From assembly GCA_002310195.1 (NCBI GenBank), contig DBYS01000020.1, forward strand, positions 342 through 16,668: a DNA stretch of 16,327 nucleotides, given 5' to 3'. The first letter of the stretch is position 1. Every line of letters starts with the position of its first letter. This document shows, one piece after another, positions 7,708-15,367 of this stretch. Source of the stretch: Bacteroidales bacterium UBA1180. Its GTDB lineage: Bacteria; Bacteroidota; Bacteroidia; Bacteroidales; Paludibacteraceae. A program made the translations under genes and the position numbers. The notes under the pieces were generated by a model. The model was not told the origin of the DNA, made no database searches, and worked only from the letters and a program-made list of their open reading frames with translations.

Positions 7708-10317
7708 TCATTTATTGCCTACCAACCCGCTGATCTCGCTGAGTTTGTTCAGCGCCTCCAGCGGTGTGAGACTATTGATATCGAGGCTCTTGAGTTCGTC
7801 TCGGATCTGCTCGAGCACCGGGTCATCGAGCTGGAAGAACGACAGTTGCATTCCTTCGCGCGTCTGACCTATGCCTGTCACCGGTTTGCTCACACCCACC
7901 GCATCGGCTTCGAGCTGCTTAAGAATGTCGTTCGCCCGCCGGATGATACTCTCCGGCATACCGGCGATCTTGGCCACGTGAATACCGAAACTGTGCTCAC
8001 TGCCGCCGCGAACGAGCTTGCGCAGGAAGATGATTTTGTTGTTGACCTCGCGCACGGATACATTATAATTACGTATGCGCGCGAAGGAAGCTTCCATCTC
8101 GTTGAGTTCATGGTAGTGTGTGGCGAACAGGGTCTTTGCGTGGTGCGGATTCTCGTGTATATACTCCACGATCGCCCATGCTATACTAATGCCGTCGTAG
8201 GTTGACGTACCGCGCCCGAGTTCGTCGAAGAGCACGAGGCTCCGCTCGCTCAGGTTATTCAGGATGCTGGCCGCCTCGTTCATCTCCACCATGAACGTAC
8301 TCTCGCCCATCGATATATTATCGCTTGCGCCTACACGGGTAAAGATCTTGTCCACTATACCGATGCTTGCGCTCTCCGCCGGCACGAACGAGCCTATCTG
8401 AGCCATCAGCACGATCAGTGCCGTCTGGCGCAGCAAGGCCGACTTACCTGCCATGTTCGGGCCGGTGAGGATAATGATCTGCTGACCGCCGTTGTCAAGC
8501 AGCACATCGTTGGCAATGTACTCCTCGCCCATTGGCATGTTCTTCTCTATCACCGGGTGACGGCCTTGGCGGATATCAATCACCAGGCTGTCGTTCACAT
8601 CCGGACAGATGTACTTGTTTTCCGCTGCCGTTGCTGCAAAACTTAGCAGGCAGTCGAGCTGCGCGGCTACATGCGCGTCGGTCTGCATCATTGGCACGTA
8701 CTCGACAAGCGCGAGCATCAGTTCCTGATAGACGCGGTTCTCAATGATCGCTATCCGGTCATCGGCAGCAACGATCTTCTCTTCCAGATCCTTCAGTTCC
8801 TGCGTGATGTACCGTTCGGCATTGGCGAGTGTCTGCTTGCGAATCCACTGTTCGGGCACATTATCTTTGTACGTATTGCGAACCTCCAGGTAGTACCCGA
8901 ACACGTTGTTGAAGCCAACCTTCAGGCTGCTTATACCTGTCTTCTCGATCTCCGCCTGACATATACGCTCGATAGCCTCGCGACTGTGATCGCGCAGTTC
9001 GCGCAACTCGTCCAACTCATCGTCCACACCGGCAGCAATGGTGTTGGGGCGGTTTTGTGCCAACGGCGGGTCAGGAACGATCTGCCGCACGATACGCTCG
9101 CGCATCTCGACGCACAGACTGATATTCTCGCCCAGACTGTTCAGGTATGAGTTATTCTCCGCCTGCTCGCATATCTGCTTCACGGGTTGCAATGCACCCA
9201 GAGCGTTGCCGAGCTGAACCATCTCACGCGGACCTATGCGGCCCGTGGAGATCTTGCTCACGGTGCGTTCCAGGTCTTGCAAACTGCTCAGGCTCTCCCT
9301 GATCCGGTCGCGCTCGTCAGGGTGCTTGAAGAAGTACTCGACCACCGACTGCCTGTTCCTGATCGGGCGCACATCCTTGAGCGGGAATGTCATCCAGCGG
9401 TAGAGCATACGTGCGCCCATCGGCGTGACGGTCTTGTCGAGGATGTCGAATAGCGTCTTGCTGTCGTCGCTCTGGCGATGCAACAGCTCGAGGTTACGTA
9501 TAGTGAACTGATCCAGCCATACATACTTGTCTGTCTCCAACCGGCTCAGCGGATGGATATGCCTGGTTTGCAGGTGCTGGGTTATGTCGAGGTAATGCAA
9601 TATGCCCGCCGCAGCTACTATACCGTCCGGCACGCCGGTCACACCGAAGCCTTTGAGGTTCGTCGTCTCAAACTGCTTGCGCAGCCGCTCCTCGGCCGTC
9701 GTGGGGTTGAGCATCCAATCTTCGAGTTCGAACGTGAAGTACTTGCTCGAGAACAGCCGCTCGAACTCTTGGCGTTTGCCTCTGAGGAAGAGCACCTCTT
9801 TCGGGGCAAACTTAGTGAGCAGCGTAGCTATATAATCCGACGTGCCCTGCGCTACCAGATACTCGCCGGTCGAGAGGTCAAGCAGCGATATACCGATCGA
9901 TGTCTTGGCGAAGTGCAGACAGCAGAGCCAGCTATTCTCTTTCTGTCCGAAGCTCGCGTCGTTGTAACTGGCACCGGGTGTCACGAGCTCCGTCACACCG
10001 CGCTGCACCAGACCCTTGGCGAGTTTGGGATCCTCCAGCTGGTCGCATATAGCCACGCGCATACCGGCTCGTACGAGCTTGGGCAGGTACGTGTCCAAGG
10101 CGTGGAACGGGAATCCCGCCATAGCCGTGCTGTCCACCGCACCGCCACCGTTGTTGCGCTTGGTGAGGGTGATGTTCAATATCTTTGCTGCCCGAATAGC
10201 ATCCTCGGCATACGTCTCGTAGAAGTCACCGCAACGAAACAGCAGCAGTGCGTCGGGGTACTGCTCCTTAATGTTGCGGAACTGTTTCATCATCGGGGTT
10301 AATTGTTCGCTTGCCAT
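7708..10317 (-). CDS. mutS: DNA mismatch repair protein MutS
   Basis: Recognises base mismatches and small loops in new DNA and starts repair together with MutL. The 869 aa length fits the MutS1 family. The N-terminal mismatch-recognition domain contains the F-x-E motif as F32-Y33-E34 (GDFYETY), which marks a true repair MutS rather than MutS2. The C-terminal ATPase domain has Walker A GPNMAGKS (619-626), the SxFMxE-type block STFMVEMNEAA (673-683), Walker B LVLFDEL (694-700) followed by GRGTSTYDG, and the His motif FATHYHEL (731-738). The start codon overlaps the stop of the TonB-dependent receptor gene by one base (TAATG), so translation is probably coupled. A small lipoprotein gene follows 34 bases downstream. 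Confidence 0.98.
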   Translation of the reverse strand: MASEQLTPMMKQFRNIKEQYPDALLLFRCGDFYETYAEDAIRAAKILNITLTKRNNGGGAVDSTAMAGFPFHALDTYLPKLVRAGMRVAICDQLEDPKLAKGLVQRGVTELVTPGASYNDASFGQKENSWLCCLHFAKTSIGISLLDLSTGEYLVAQGTSDYIATLLTKFAPKEVLFLRGKRQEFERLFSSKYFTFELEDWMLNPTTAEERLRKQFETTNLKGFGVTGVPDGIVAAAGILHYLDITQHLQTRHIHPLSRLETDKYVWLDQFTIRNLELLHRQSDDSKTLFDILDKTVTPMGARMLYRWMTFPLKDVRPIRNRQSVVEYFFKHPDERDRIRESLSSLQDLERTVSKISTGRIGPREMVQLGNALGALQPVKQICEQAENNSYLNSLGENISLCVEMRERIVRQIVPDPPLAQNRPNTIAAGVDDELDELRELRDHSREAIERICQAEIEKTGISSLKVGFNNVFGYYLEVRNTYKDNVPEQWIRKQTLANAERYITQELKDLEEKIVAADDRIAIIENRVYQELMLALVEYVPMMQTDAHVAAQLDCLLSFAATAAENKYICPDVNDSLVIDIRQGRHPVIEKNMPMGEEYIANDVLLDNGGQQIIILTGPNMAGKSALLRQTALIVLMAQIGSFVPAESASIGIVDKIFTRVGASDNISMGESTFMVEMNEAASILNNLSERSLVLFDELGRGTSTYDGISIAWAIVEYIHENPHHAKTLFATHYHELNEMEASFARIRNYNVSVREVNNKIIFLRKLVRGGSEHSFGIHVAKIAGMPESIIRRANDILKQLEADAVGVSKPVTGIGQTREGMQLSFFQLDDPVLEQIRDELKSLDINSLTPLEALNKLSEISGLVGNK

Positions 10318-12818
10318 TACTGAAAATCTATCGCTAATTTGATATTATATCTTCTGCCTGTCAAGTAGTTCGGGCTCGCCCACTGGTTGCCGTCCACGTC
10401 GCTTACCCAGAAGTACGAGTTCACGTTCCTCCAGTCCACAAGGTTGAACACCTCAAAGCCTATCGTCCACTGCTTGATATGCTTGGCACGTTTCATGTAC
10501 GCATAGTTGTGCGCGTTGCTCACATGCGTCAGTCCGAGATCGATACGCCTGTAGTCAGGCATCCGTCCCTGCCCGCGCAGGGTGATGCTTCGCGGCGCGC
10601 CGTACGGCAATCCTTCCGCCCACACGAATCGCAAGTGTGCATGCAGCTGCGGCAACTGAGGCAGGTAGTCCTGGAAGAACATCGCAAACTGATACCTTTG
10701 CTCTTGCGGCGCATGCAGCCAGCCGAGCTCGGGGTGTGTGAGCAGCTGCTCGCGCGAGCGCATTGTACTGAAACTGATCCAACTGTCAGCTCCCGGCACA
10801 AGCTCACCGTAGAGCTTCAGATCAAGTCCTATAGTATAACCGCGCACATCGTTCGTGCCGGAGTAACGCACCCGTACGTTATCCACGGTGTAGCTCGTGC
10901 CGCGGTCCATGTACTTTGCGTACGCCTCAGCGGTGAGTTTGAACGGCCGGCCCATAGCGCGGAAGTAATAATCCGTACCGAACACAAGTTGCGTGGTGCG
11001 CGCAGCCTTGAGTTTGTCGTTCAGGGTTATACGTGTTATGCCGTAACCGTCCGTCAGCGTGTCGCGCATCTCCTTGTAGAACGGTGCCTGATAGTACAGA
11101 CCCGTAGCTATACGGAAACTTATGTCCCGCTTCCAGCCCGGCATGATTACCACCGATGCTCTGGGCGAGACGAGCACCTCGTTGTTGAAGCTCCACCAGT
11201 GCAGGCGTGCACCGCCGGTCAGGATCACCTTTGCCCGATCCGTATGCCAGGTGTAGGAGTCCTGGATGTACCCCTGCACCCGTCCGCTCAGCAGGTTCGC
11301 ATCCGAACGCATGGCGTAGTACAGTTCCATCCCCTTTTCCGTATGCGGCATCGAGTATCCCGCCGAGTCGCGCCACTCCCACTCGTTGATGCGGTCAGTG
11401 ATCTTCTCGATCTGTCCGCTCACGCCCCAGCGCATTAGGTTAGCCTCATGCTTCCACTCGCCCGTATGCTGCAAGGCTGCCACACCGGCCGTCAATGTGT
11501 TCCGCGCATGCTCGTGGTACGTGCCTTTGCCCAGCACGGTGGCTGTCTCGGTCGTCTCCGACGAGATGACTTGCCCGTCGTAACCGTGCGCCGTCTCCGA
11601 ACCGTCCATCGGATGGTCGCTCAGTATATACTCGCCCTGAATGTCGTAGGTCTCGCGTTCGTTGGTGTAGAATCCGCTCAGGTCAAAACCTATCTTCACC
11701 TCCGGCGATACATGCCCGCTCACGCTCAATGCAGCAAACGCAGTCTGGAACAGGTCTTGCTCCTGACCGTCGTAGTAGATAGTCAGGTTCCGCGCCGTCT
11801 GCATCGTGCCGAACGACGACGACATCGAGTCCGGCGTAAACCCGTAGGAGTTCAGGCTGTAGTTCGCCAGCAGCGCTATAGTCCAATCGTCCCCGGCTCT
11901 TGACTCTTGGCTCTTGACTCTTGACTGTCCTAACTTCCACGTCATATACGTCTGGTAGTCGAGGAAGTGCGGACGGTAGTTGCCTTTCGTTTGCAGCGAA
12001 CCGAGCATGTACTGCGAACTCTTGTAGCGTATGCCGTGCATCTGGCTGTACGTGCTGTCACCCACGCCCACATACACGCTGCCACCGTGGAATCCTGCGG
12101 TCAACGAGGCCTCGAACGCTTGCGGACGTTTGTAGGTTATGTCGAGCACCGACGACATCTTGTCGCCGAAACGCGCATCGAACCCGCCGGCGCTGAACTG
12201 TACATTCTCCACCATCTCGGGATTGACGAAACTCAGTCCCTCCTGTTGCCCCGCACGCACGAGCAACGGACGGTGAACCTCTATGCCGTTCACGTACACG
12301 GCGTTCTCGTCAAAGCTGCCGCCACGTACGTTGTACTGGCTGCTCATCTCGTTCGTCTGACTCACTCCGGCAAAGGTAATCAGCACGCTCTCTATACCAT
12401 CGCCGCTGATGTTCGGTATGACGCGCCGGGTCGATACGTCCACACGCTCCATCATGTCTTGCTGCTTCTGTATGCCCTTCACCTCCACCTCTGCCAGCTG
12501 TTCGCCCGACTCGCGCAACTCGATGTTGATATTCAGTACGTCTCTGTTCGGCAGCAGACGCATCTCAACCGTCTCGTACCCGAGCATCGAATATACGATC
12601 GTCACCGAGTCGTCGCTGGTGACGGTCAGGTCGTAGTAACCGTTGTTGTTGGTAGATGTGCCCACGGCGCTCGTGGCTACGCTCTCCTTCCAGTACACGT
12701 TGCACGCCTCGATGCCCCTGTTCTGCTCGTCAAGCACATAGCCGTAATACCGCACACGCCGGGCGTGCACACTGGTGATGCACAATAGTACAAGCAATAT
12801 TGTTACTATCCGTTTCAA
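10317..12818 (-). CDS. TonB-dependent outer membrane receptor with N-terminal regulatory-like domain
   Basis: Outer membrane beta-barrel for energy-dependent uptake; substrate unknown. I place the start at a TTG (12818-12816): it gives MKRIVTILLVLLCITSVHA, a standard signal peptide, and overlaps the upstream stop as TTGA. No in-frame ATG lies near; the open frame continues upstream to 13127, but that part is a shadow of the oxidoreductase gene. The 833 residues hold a carboxypeptidase-regulatory-like beta domain (about 22-102, YGYVLDEQNRGIEACNVYW), a plug (about 120-230, with QYNVRGGSFDENAVYVNG and GGFDARFGDKMSS), and a beta-barrel to the C-terminus. No SusD-like partner gene is adjacent, so a glycan SusC role is less likely than uptake of a metal complex, cofactor or peptide. 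Residues 298-308 are encoded by a heptamer array. mutS starts at the stop codon. Confidence 0.92.
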   Translation of the reverse strand: MKRIVTILLVLLCITSVHARRVRYYGYVLDEQNRGIEACNVYWKESVATSAVGTSTNNNGYYDLTVTSDDSVTIVYSMLGYETVEMRLLPNRDVLNINIELRESGEQLAEVEVKGIQKQQDMMERVDVSTRRVIPNISGDGIESVLITFAGVSQTNEMSSQYNVRGGSFDENAVYVNGIEVHRPLLVRAGQQEGLSFVNPEMVENVQFSAGGFDARFGDKMSSVLDITYKRPQAFEASLTAGFHGGSVYVGVGDSTYSQMHGIRYKSSQYMLGSLQTKGNYRPHFLDYQTYMTWKLGQSRVKSQESRAGDDWTIALLANYSLNSYGFTPDSMSSSFGTMQTARNLTIYYDGQEQDLFQTAFAALSVSGHVSPEVKIGFDLSGFYTNERETYDIQGEYILSDHPMDGSETAHGYDGQVISSETTETATVLGKGTYHEHARNTLTAGVAALQHTGEWKHEANLMRWGVSGQIEKITDRINEWEWRDSAGYSMPHTEKGMELYYAMRSDANLLSGRVQGYIQDSYTWHTDRAKVILTGGARLHWWSFNNEVLVSPRASVVIMPGWKRDISFRIATGLYYQAPFYKEMRDTLTDGYGITRITLNDKLKAARTTQLVFGTDYYFRAMGRPFKLTAEAYAKYMDRGTSYTVDNVRVRYSGTNDVRGYTIGLDLKLYGELVPGADSWISFSTMRSREQLLTHPELGWLHAPQEQRYQFAMFFQDYLPQLPQLHAHLRFVWAEGLPYGAPRSITLRGQGRMPDYRRIDLGLTHVSNAHNYAYMKRAKHIKQWTIGFEVFNLVDWRNVNSYFWVSDVDGNQWASPNYLTGRRYNIKLAIDFQ
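11898..11925 (-). repeat. Heptamer array (4 x GYCAAGA) inside the TonB-dependent receptor gene
   Basis: On the minus strand four contiguous 7-base units read GTCAAGA, GTCAAGA, GCCAAGA, GTCAAGA, with a further partial unit (GCC) after them. They are translated in frame as the polar stretch QSRVKSQESRA (residues 298-308) in the barrel region, between WKLG and GDDWTIALL, probably a loop between two beta-strands. The period of 7 does not match the codon period, so this looks like a DNA-level repeat and not a protein repeat. Confidence 0.85.
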
Positions 12819-14332
12819 CTTTCTGCTATCTTCATTGCGGCATTGATTCCGTCCAGGGCGGAAGAGGTTATTCCGCCTGCATACCCCGCCCCCTCGCCGC
12901 AGGGGTAGAGGTTCGGATGCGAGAGCGATCGCAGCGTATCGCTGTCGCGGGGGATGCGCACGGCACTGCTCGACCGGCTCTCGGTAGCGAGAATAATCGC
13001 ATCGTTGGTGAGGAAGCCCGGGTACTTGCGGTCGAAGTCGCAAAAACCCTGCCTTAGGCGGTTGGCAATGAACGGCGGCAGCCACTCGTGCAGTGCACTG
13101 CTGCGCACACCCGGCAGGTAACTGCAATCAGGCAGGTCGGTACTGCGTTTGCCGCGCACAAAATCTTCCAGCCGTTGCGCCGGAGCGATGGCCGGTGCAC
13201 CGCCGTGCTCGTATGCCAGACGCTCCACGTACTCCTGTGCCCGCAGACCCGCCAACGGATCGTCACCTGCCTCGGCATAGATGGCAGGCAGGTCTTCGGG
13301 GTTGATCTGCACCACGATACCGGAGTTGGCGTACGGCGAGTTACGGTGCGAGGCACTCATGCCGTTGATCACACACGCCTCGGCACTGCTCGTGGCAGGC
13401 ACCATGTGACCGCCCGGACACATGCAGAACGAATATACGCCCCTTCCCTGCACCTGCGTCACCAAACTGTACGACGCATTGCCTATGAGATCAATCAACC
13501 CCCTCTCACCTCTCACCTTAAACCTTTCACCTTTATCAAGGTGGTACATCAGCCGGTTGATCAGCGCTTGCGGATGCTCGGCTCTTACGCCCATAGCGAA
13601 GCCTTTCGTCTGCAGGGCGACGCCGATATTGGCGAGCATCCGGTACGTGTCATGTGCCGAGTGACCGATGGCGAGGATCACAGGCCCTTCGCCGAGCCAT
13701 TGCCTCAGTTCATTCTCGCCCACCTGATGACCAAAATGCACCTCTCCGCCATGCTCGATGATACACTCGCGCATGGCGCGGATGATCGTCGGGAGCTTAT
13801 CGCTGCCTATATGCGCGTGGGTCTCGTACAGCACCGTGTCCGGCGCACCGAAGTAATGGAACAGCTCCATCACCCGTTGCATGTTGCCGCGCTTCTTGCT
13901 GCGCGAGAATAGCTTGCCGTCGCTGAACGTGCCTGCCCCGCCCTCGCCGAAGCAGTAGTTCGACTCGGCATCGAGACTGACGTTCCTGTTCAGCTGAGCT
14001 ATATCTTTCTTCCGCTCGCTCACCTCCCTCCCACGCTCGTAGATGATCGGCTTCACGCCATGCTCAATCAGCGTCAGCGCGGCGAACAGTCCCGCCGGGC
14101 CGGCACCGATGATCCGCACGTGACGCGGGGCGTTGTGTACGTCCTGCCACACGGGCGGCGTATATAACGGCAACGGAGCACCCTTAGTTATGGGGTGCCC
14201 GTTTTCGTCCAACAGGAGTGTCACATTTACCTTCAGTTGCCGCTGCCTGGCGTCGATCGAACGCTTGACTACACGGTACTGCTCGGTAATGTGATACGCC
14301 TGTTCGGGTGTGAGGGTCAGTATCTGCTGCAT
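12815..14332 (-). CDS. FAD-dependent oxidoreductase, COG2509-like
   Basis: Predicted NAD(FAD)-utilising dehydrogenase of unknown substrate, widespread in Bacteroidota and Firmicutes. The 505 residues begin with a short N-terminal domain (about 1-65), then a Rossmann dinucleotide-binding motif RIIGAGPAGLFAALTL (73-88) followed by an acidic residue at the end of the second strand (YERG). Family-typical blocks follow: CFGEGGAGTFSDGKL (127-141), the Cys-containing SFCMCPGG (301-308), and the C-terminal FAD-binding GEGAGYAGGITSSALDG. The gene starts 20 bases after the recA stop and its TGA overlaps the TTG start of the receptor gene. A degenerate heptamer array encodes residues about 267-279, just before the conserved ASYSLVTQVQGRGVYSF region, and probably represents a loop insertion. 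Exact reaction unknown. Confidence 0.9.
   Translation of the reverse strand: MQQILTLTPEQAYHITEQYRVVKRSIDARQRQLKVNVTLLLDENGHPITKGAPLPLYTPPVWQDVHNAPRHVRIIGAGPAGLFAALTLIEHGVKPIIYERGREVSERKKDIAQLNRNVSLDAESNYCFGEGGAGTFSDGKLFSRSKKRGNMQRVMELFHYFGAPDTVLYETHAHIGSDKLPTIIRAMRECIIEHGGEVHFGHQVGENELRQWLGEGPVILAIGHSAHDTYRMLANIGVALQTKGFAMGVRAEHPQALINRLMYHLDKGERFKVRGERGLIDLIGNASYSLVTQVQGRGVYSFCMCPGGHMVPATSSAEACVINGMSASHRNSPYANSGIVVQINPEDLPAIYAEAGDDPLAGLRAQEYVERLAYEHGGAPAIAPAQRLEDFVRGKRSTDLPDCSYLPGVRSSALHEWLPPFIANRLRQGFCDFDRKYPGFLTNDAIILATESRSSSAVRIPRDSDTLRSLSHPNLYPCGEGAGYAGGITSSALDGINAAMKIAES
13500..13534 (-). repeat. Degenerate heptamer array (RAGGTG type) inside the oxidoreductase gene
   Basis: On the minus strand the units read AAAGGTG, AAAGGTT, TAAGGTG, AGAGGTG, AGAGGGG: five copies of a 7-base unit with one or two changes each. 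They are translated in frame as KGERFKVRGERG (about residues 267-278). As in the receptor gene, period 7 is out of step with codons, pointing to a DNA repeat that has become part of the coding sequence. Confidence 0.8.
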
Positions 14333-14352
14333 ACGAGCCGATTATACGGGGC

Positions 14353-15348
14353 TCATGCCATTATTTGTGCCTCTATCTCGTCAGCGAGATCGGGGTTATC
14401 GTGCAGCAACTTCTTCGCGGCGTCGCGACCTTGGGCAAGCTTCTGCCCGTTGTAGCTGAACCACGATCCGGATTTCTGGATGATCCCCTTGGCTACGCCG
14501 AGGTCGATCAGCTCACCGCTGCGCGATATACCTTCGTCGAACATCAGGTCGAACTCGGCTTTCTTGAACGGAGGAGCCACCTTGTTCTTCACGACCTTCA
14601 CGCGCACCTGACTGCCGATGATCTCGTCGCCGTCCTTGATCTGGCTCACGCGGCGTATATCCAGACGCACCGAAGCGTAGAACTTCAGGGCGTTGCCGCC
14701 GGTGGTTGTTTCGGGGTTACCGAACATCACGCCGATCTTCTCGCGGAGCTGGTTGATAAAGATGCAGGTAGTCTGTGTCTTGTTGATCGTAGCGGTGAGT
14801 TTGCGCAGTGCCTGACTCATCAGTCGTGCCTGCAGACCTACCTTGTTGTCACCCATCTCGCCGTCGATCTCAGCCTTCGGGGTGAGGGCTGCTACCGAGT
14901 CAACCACGATCAGGTCAACCGCTGCCGAGCTGATCAGCTTGTCGGCTATCTCCAGTGCCTGCTCGCCGCTGTCGGGCTGGGCGATCAGCAGATTGTCGAT
15001 ATCCACGCCGAGCTTCTCGGCATAGAATCGGTCAAACGCATGCTCGGCATCGATGATAGCGGCTATACCGCCCTGGCGCTGTACCTCGGCCATCGCGTGG
15101 ATGGCGAGGGTGGTCTTACCTGACGACTCAGGTCCGAAGATCTCCACCACTCGTCCACGCGGATAACCGCCTACGCCCAGAGCAAGGTTCAGCGTCACGC
15201 TGCCCGTAGGGATCACGGCCACGTCCTCAACGCGGTCGTCACCGAGCTTCATGATAGCACCTTTGCCAAAATCCTTGTCAATCTTGTCTATAGCCAGTTG
15301 CAGCGCTTTGAGCTTCTCTGCGGATGGCTGTTTTCTCTCATCTGCCAT
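14353..15348 (-). CDS. recA: Recombinase RecA
   Basis: ATP-dependent strand-exchange protein for homologous recombination and, where present, activator of LexA self-cleavage. The 331 residues contain Walker A GPESSGKTT (72-80), the catalytic Glu region DAEHAFD (E102), Walker B LIVVDSVAAL (146-155), the L1 region GEMGDNKVGLQARLMSQALR, and the L2 region NPETTTGGNALKFYASVRLDIR. The C-terminus stops at EIEAQIMA, so the long acidic tail of E. coli RecA (353 aa) is nearly absent. That is common outside Proteobacteria. The gene begins 19 bases after the stop of the GGGtGRT gene and is followed after 20 bases by the oxidoreductase gene. I see no dedicated promoter or LexA-type operator in that 19-base gap. 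Confidence 0.98.
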   Translation of the reverse strand: MADERKQPSAEKLKALQLAIDKIDKDFGKGAIMKLGDDRVEDVAVIPTGSVTLNLALGVGGYPRGRVVEIFGPESSGKTTLAIHAMAEVQRQGGIAAIIDAEHAFDRFYAEKLGVDIDNLLIAQPDSGEQALEIADKLISSAAVDLIVVDSVAALTPKAEIDGEMGDNKVGLQARLMSQALRKLTATINKTQTTCIFINQLREKIGVMFGNPETTTGGNALKFYASVRLDIRRVSQIKDGDEIIGSQVRVKVVKNKVAPPFKKAEFDLMFDEGISRSGELIDLGVAKGIIQKSGSWFSYNGQKLAQGRDAAKKLLHDNPDLADEIEAQIMA

Positions 15349-15367
15349 AAGCTGATTTGATTGCTGA

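Noticed and set aside
9478..10302. 274-codon plus-strand open frame opposite mutS
   Set aside because: Shadow of mutS; no domain, and the mutS frame is conserved throughout.
11967..12788. 273-codon plus-strand open frame opposite the receptor gene
   Set aside because: Shadow of the receptor; His/Arg/Val-rich composition typical of antisense frames.
12819..13127. Upstream extension of the TonB-dependent receptor frame to an ATG at 13127
   Set aside because: It overlaps the conserved C-terminus of the oxidoreductase in another frame, has no family-like sequence, and would bury the signal peptide 103 residues inside the protein.
13088..13912. 274-codon plus-strand open frame opposite the oxidoreductase
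   Set aside because: Shadow frame across a well-conserved gene with no recognisable features of its own.
14335..14354. Weak inverted repeat (5-bp gagcc/ggctc) between recA and the oxidoreductase gene, considered as a terminator
   Set aside because: Short stem, loop of about 10 bases and no T tract on either strand; not enough to call a terminator.
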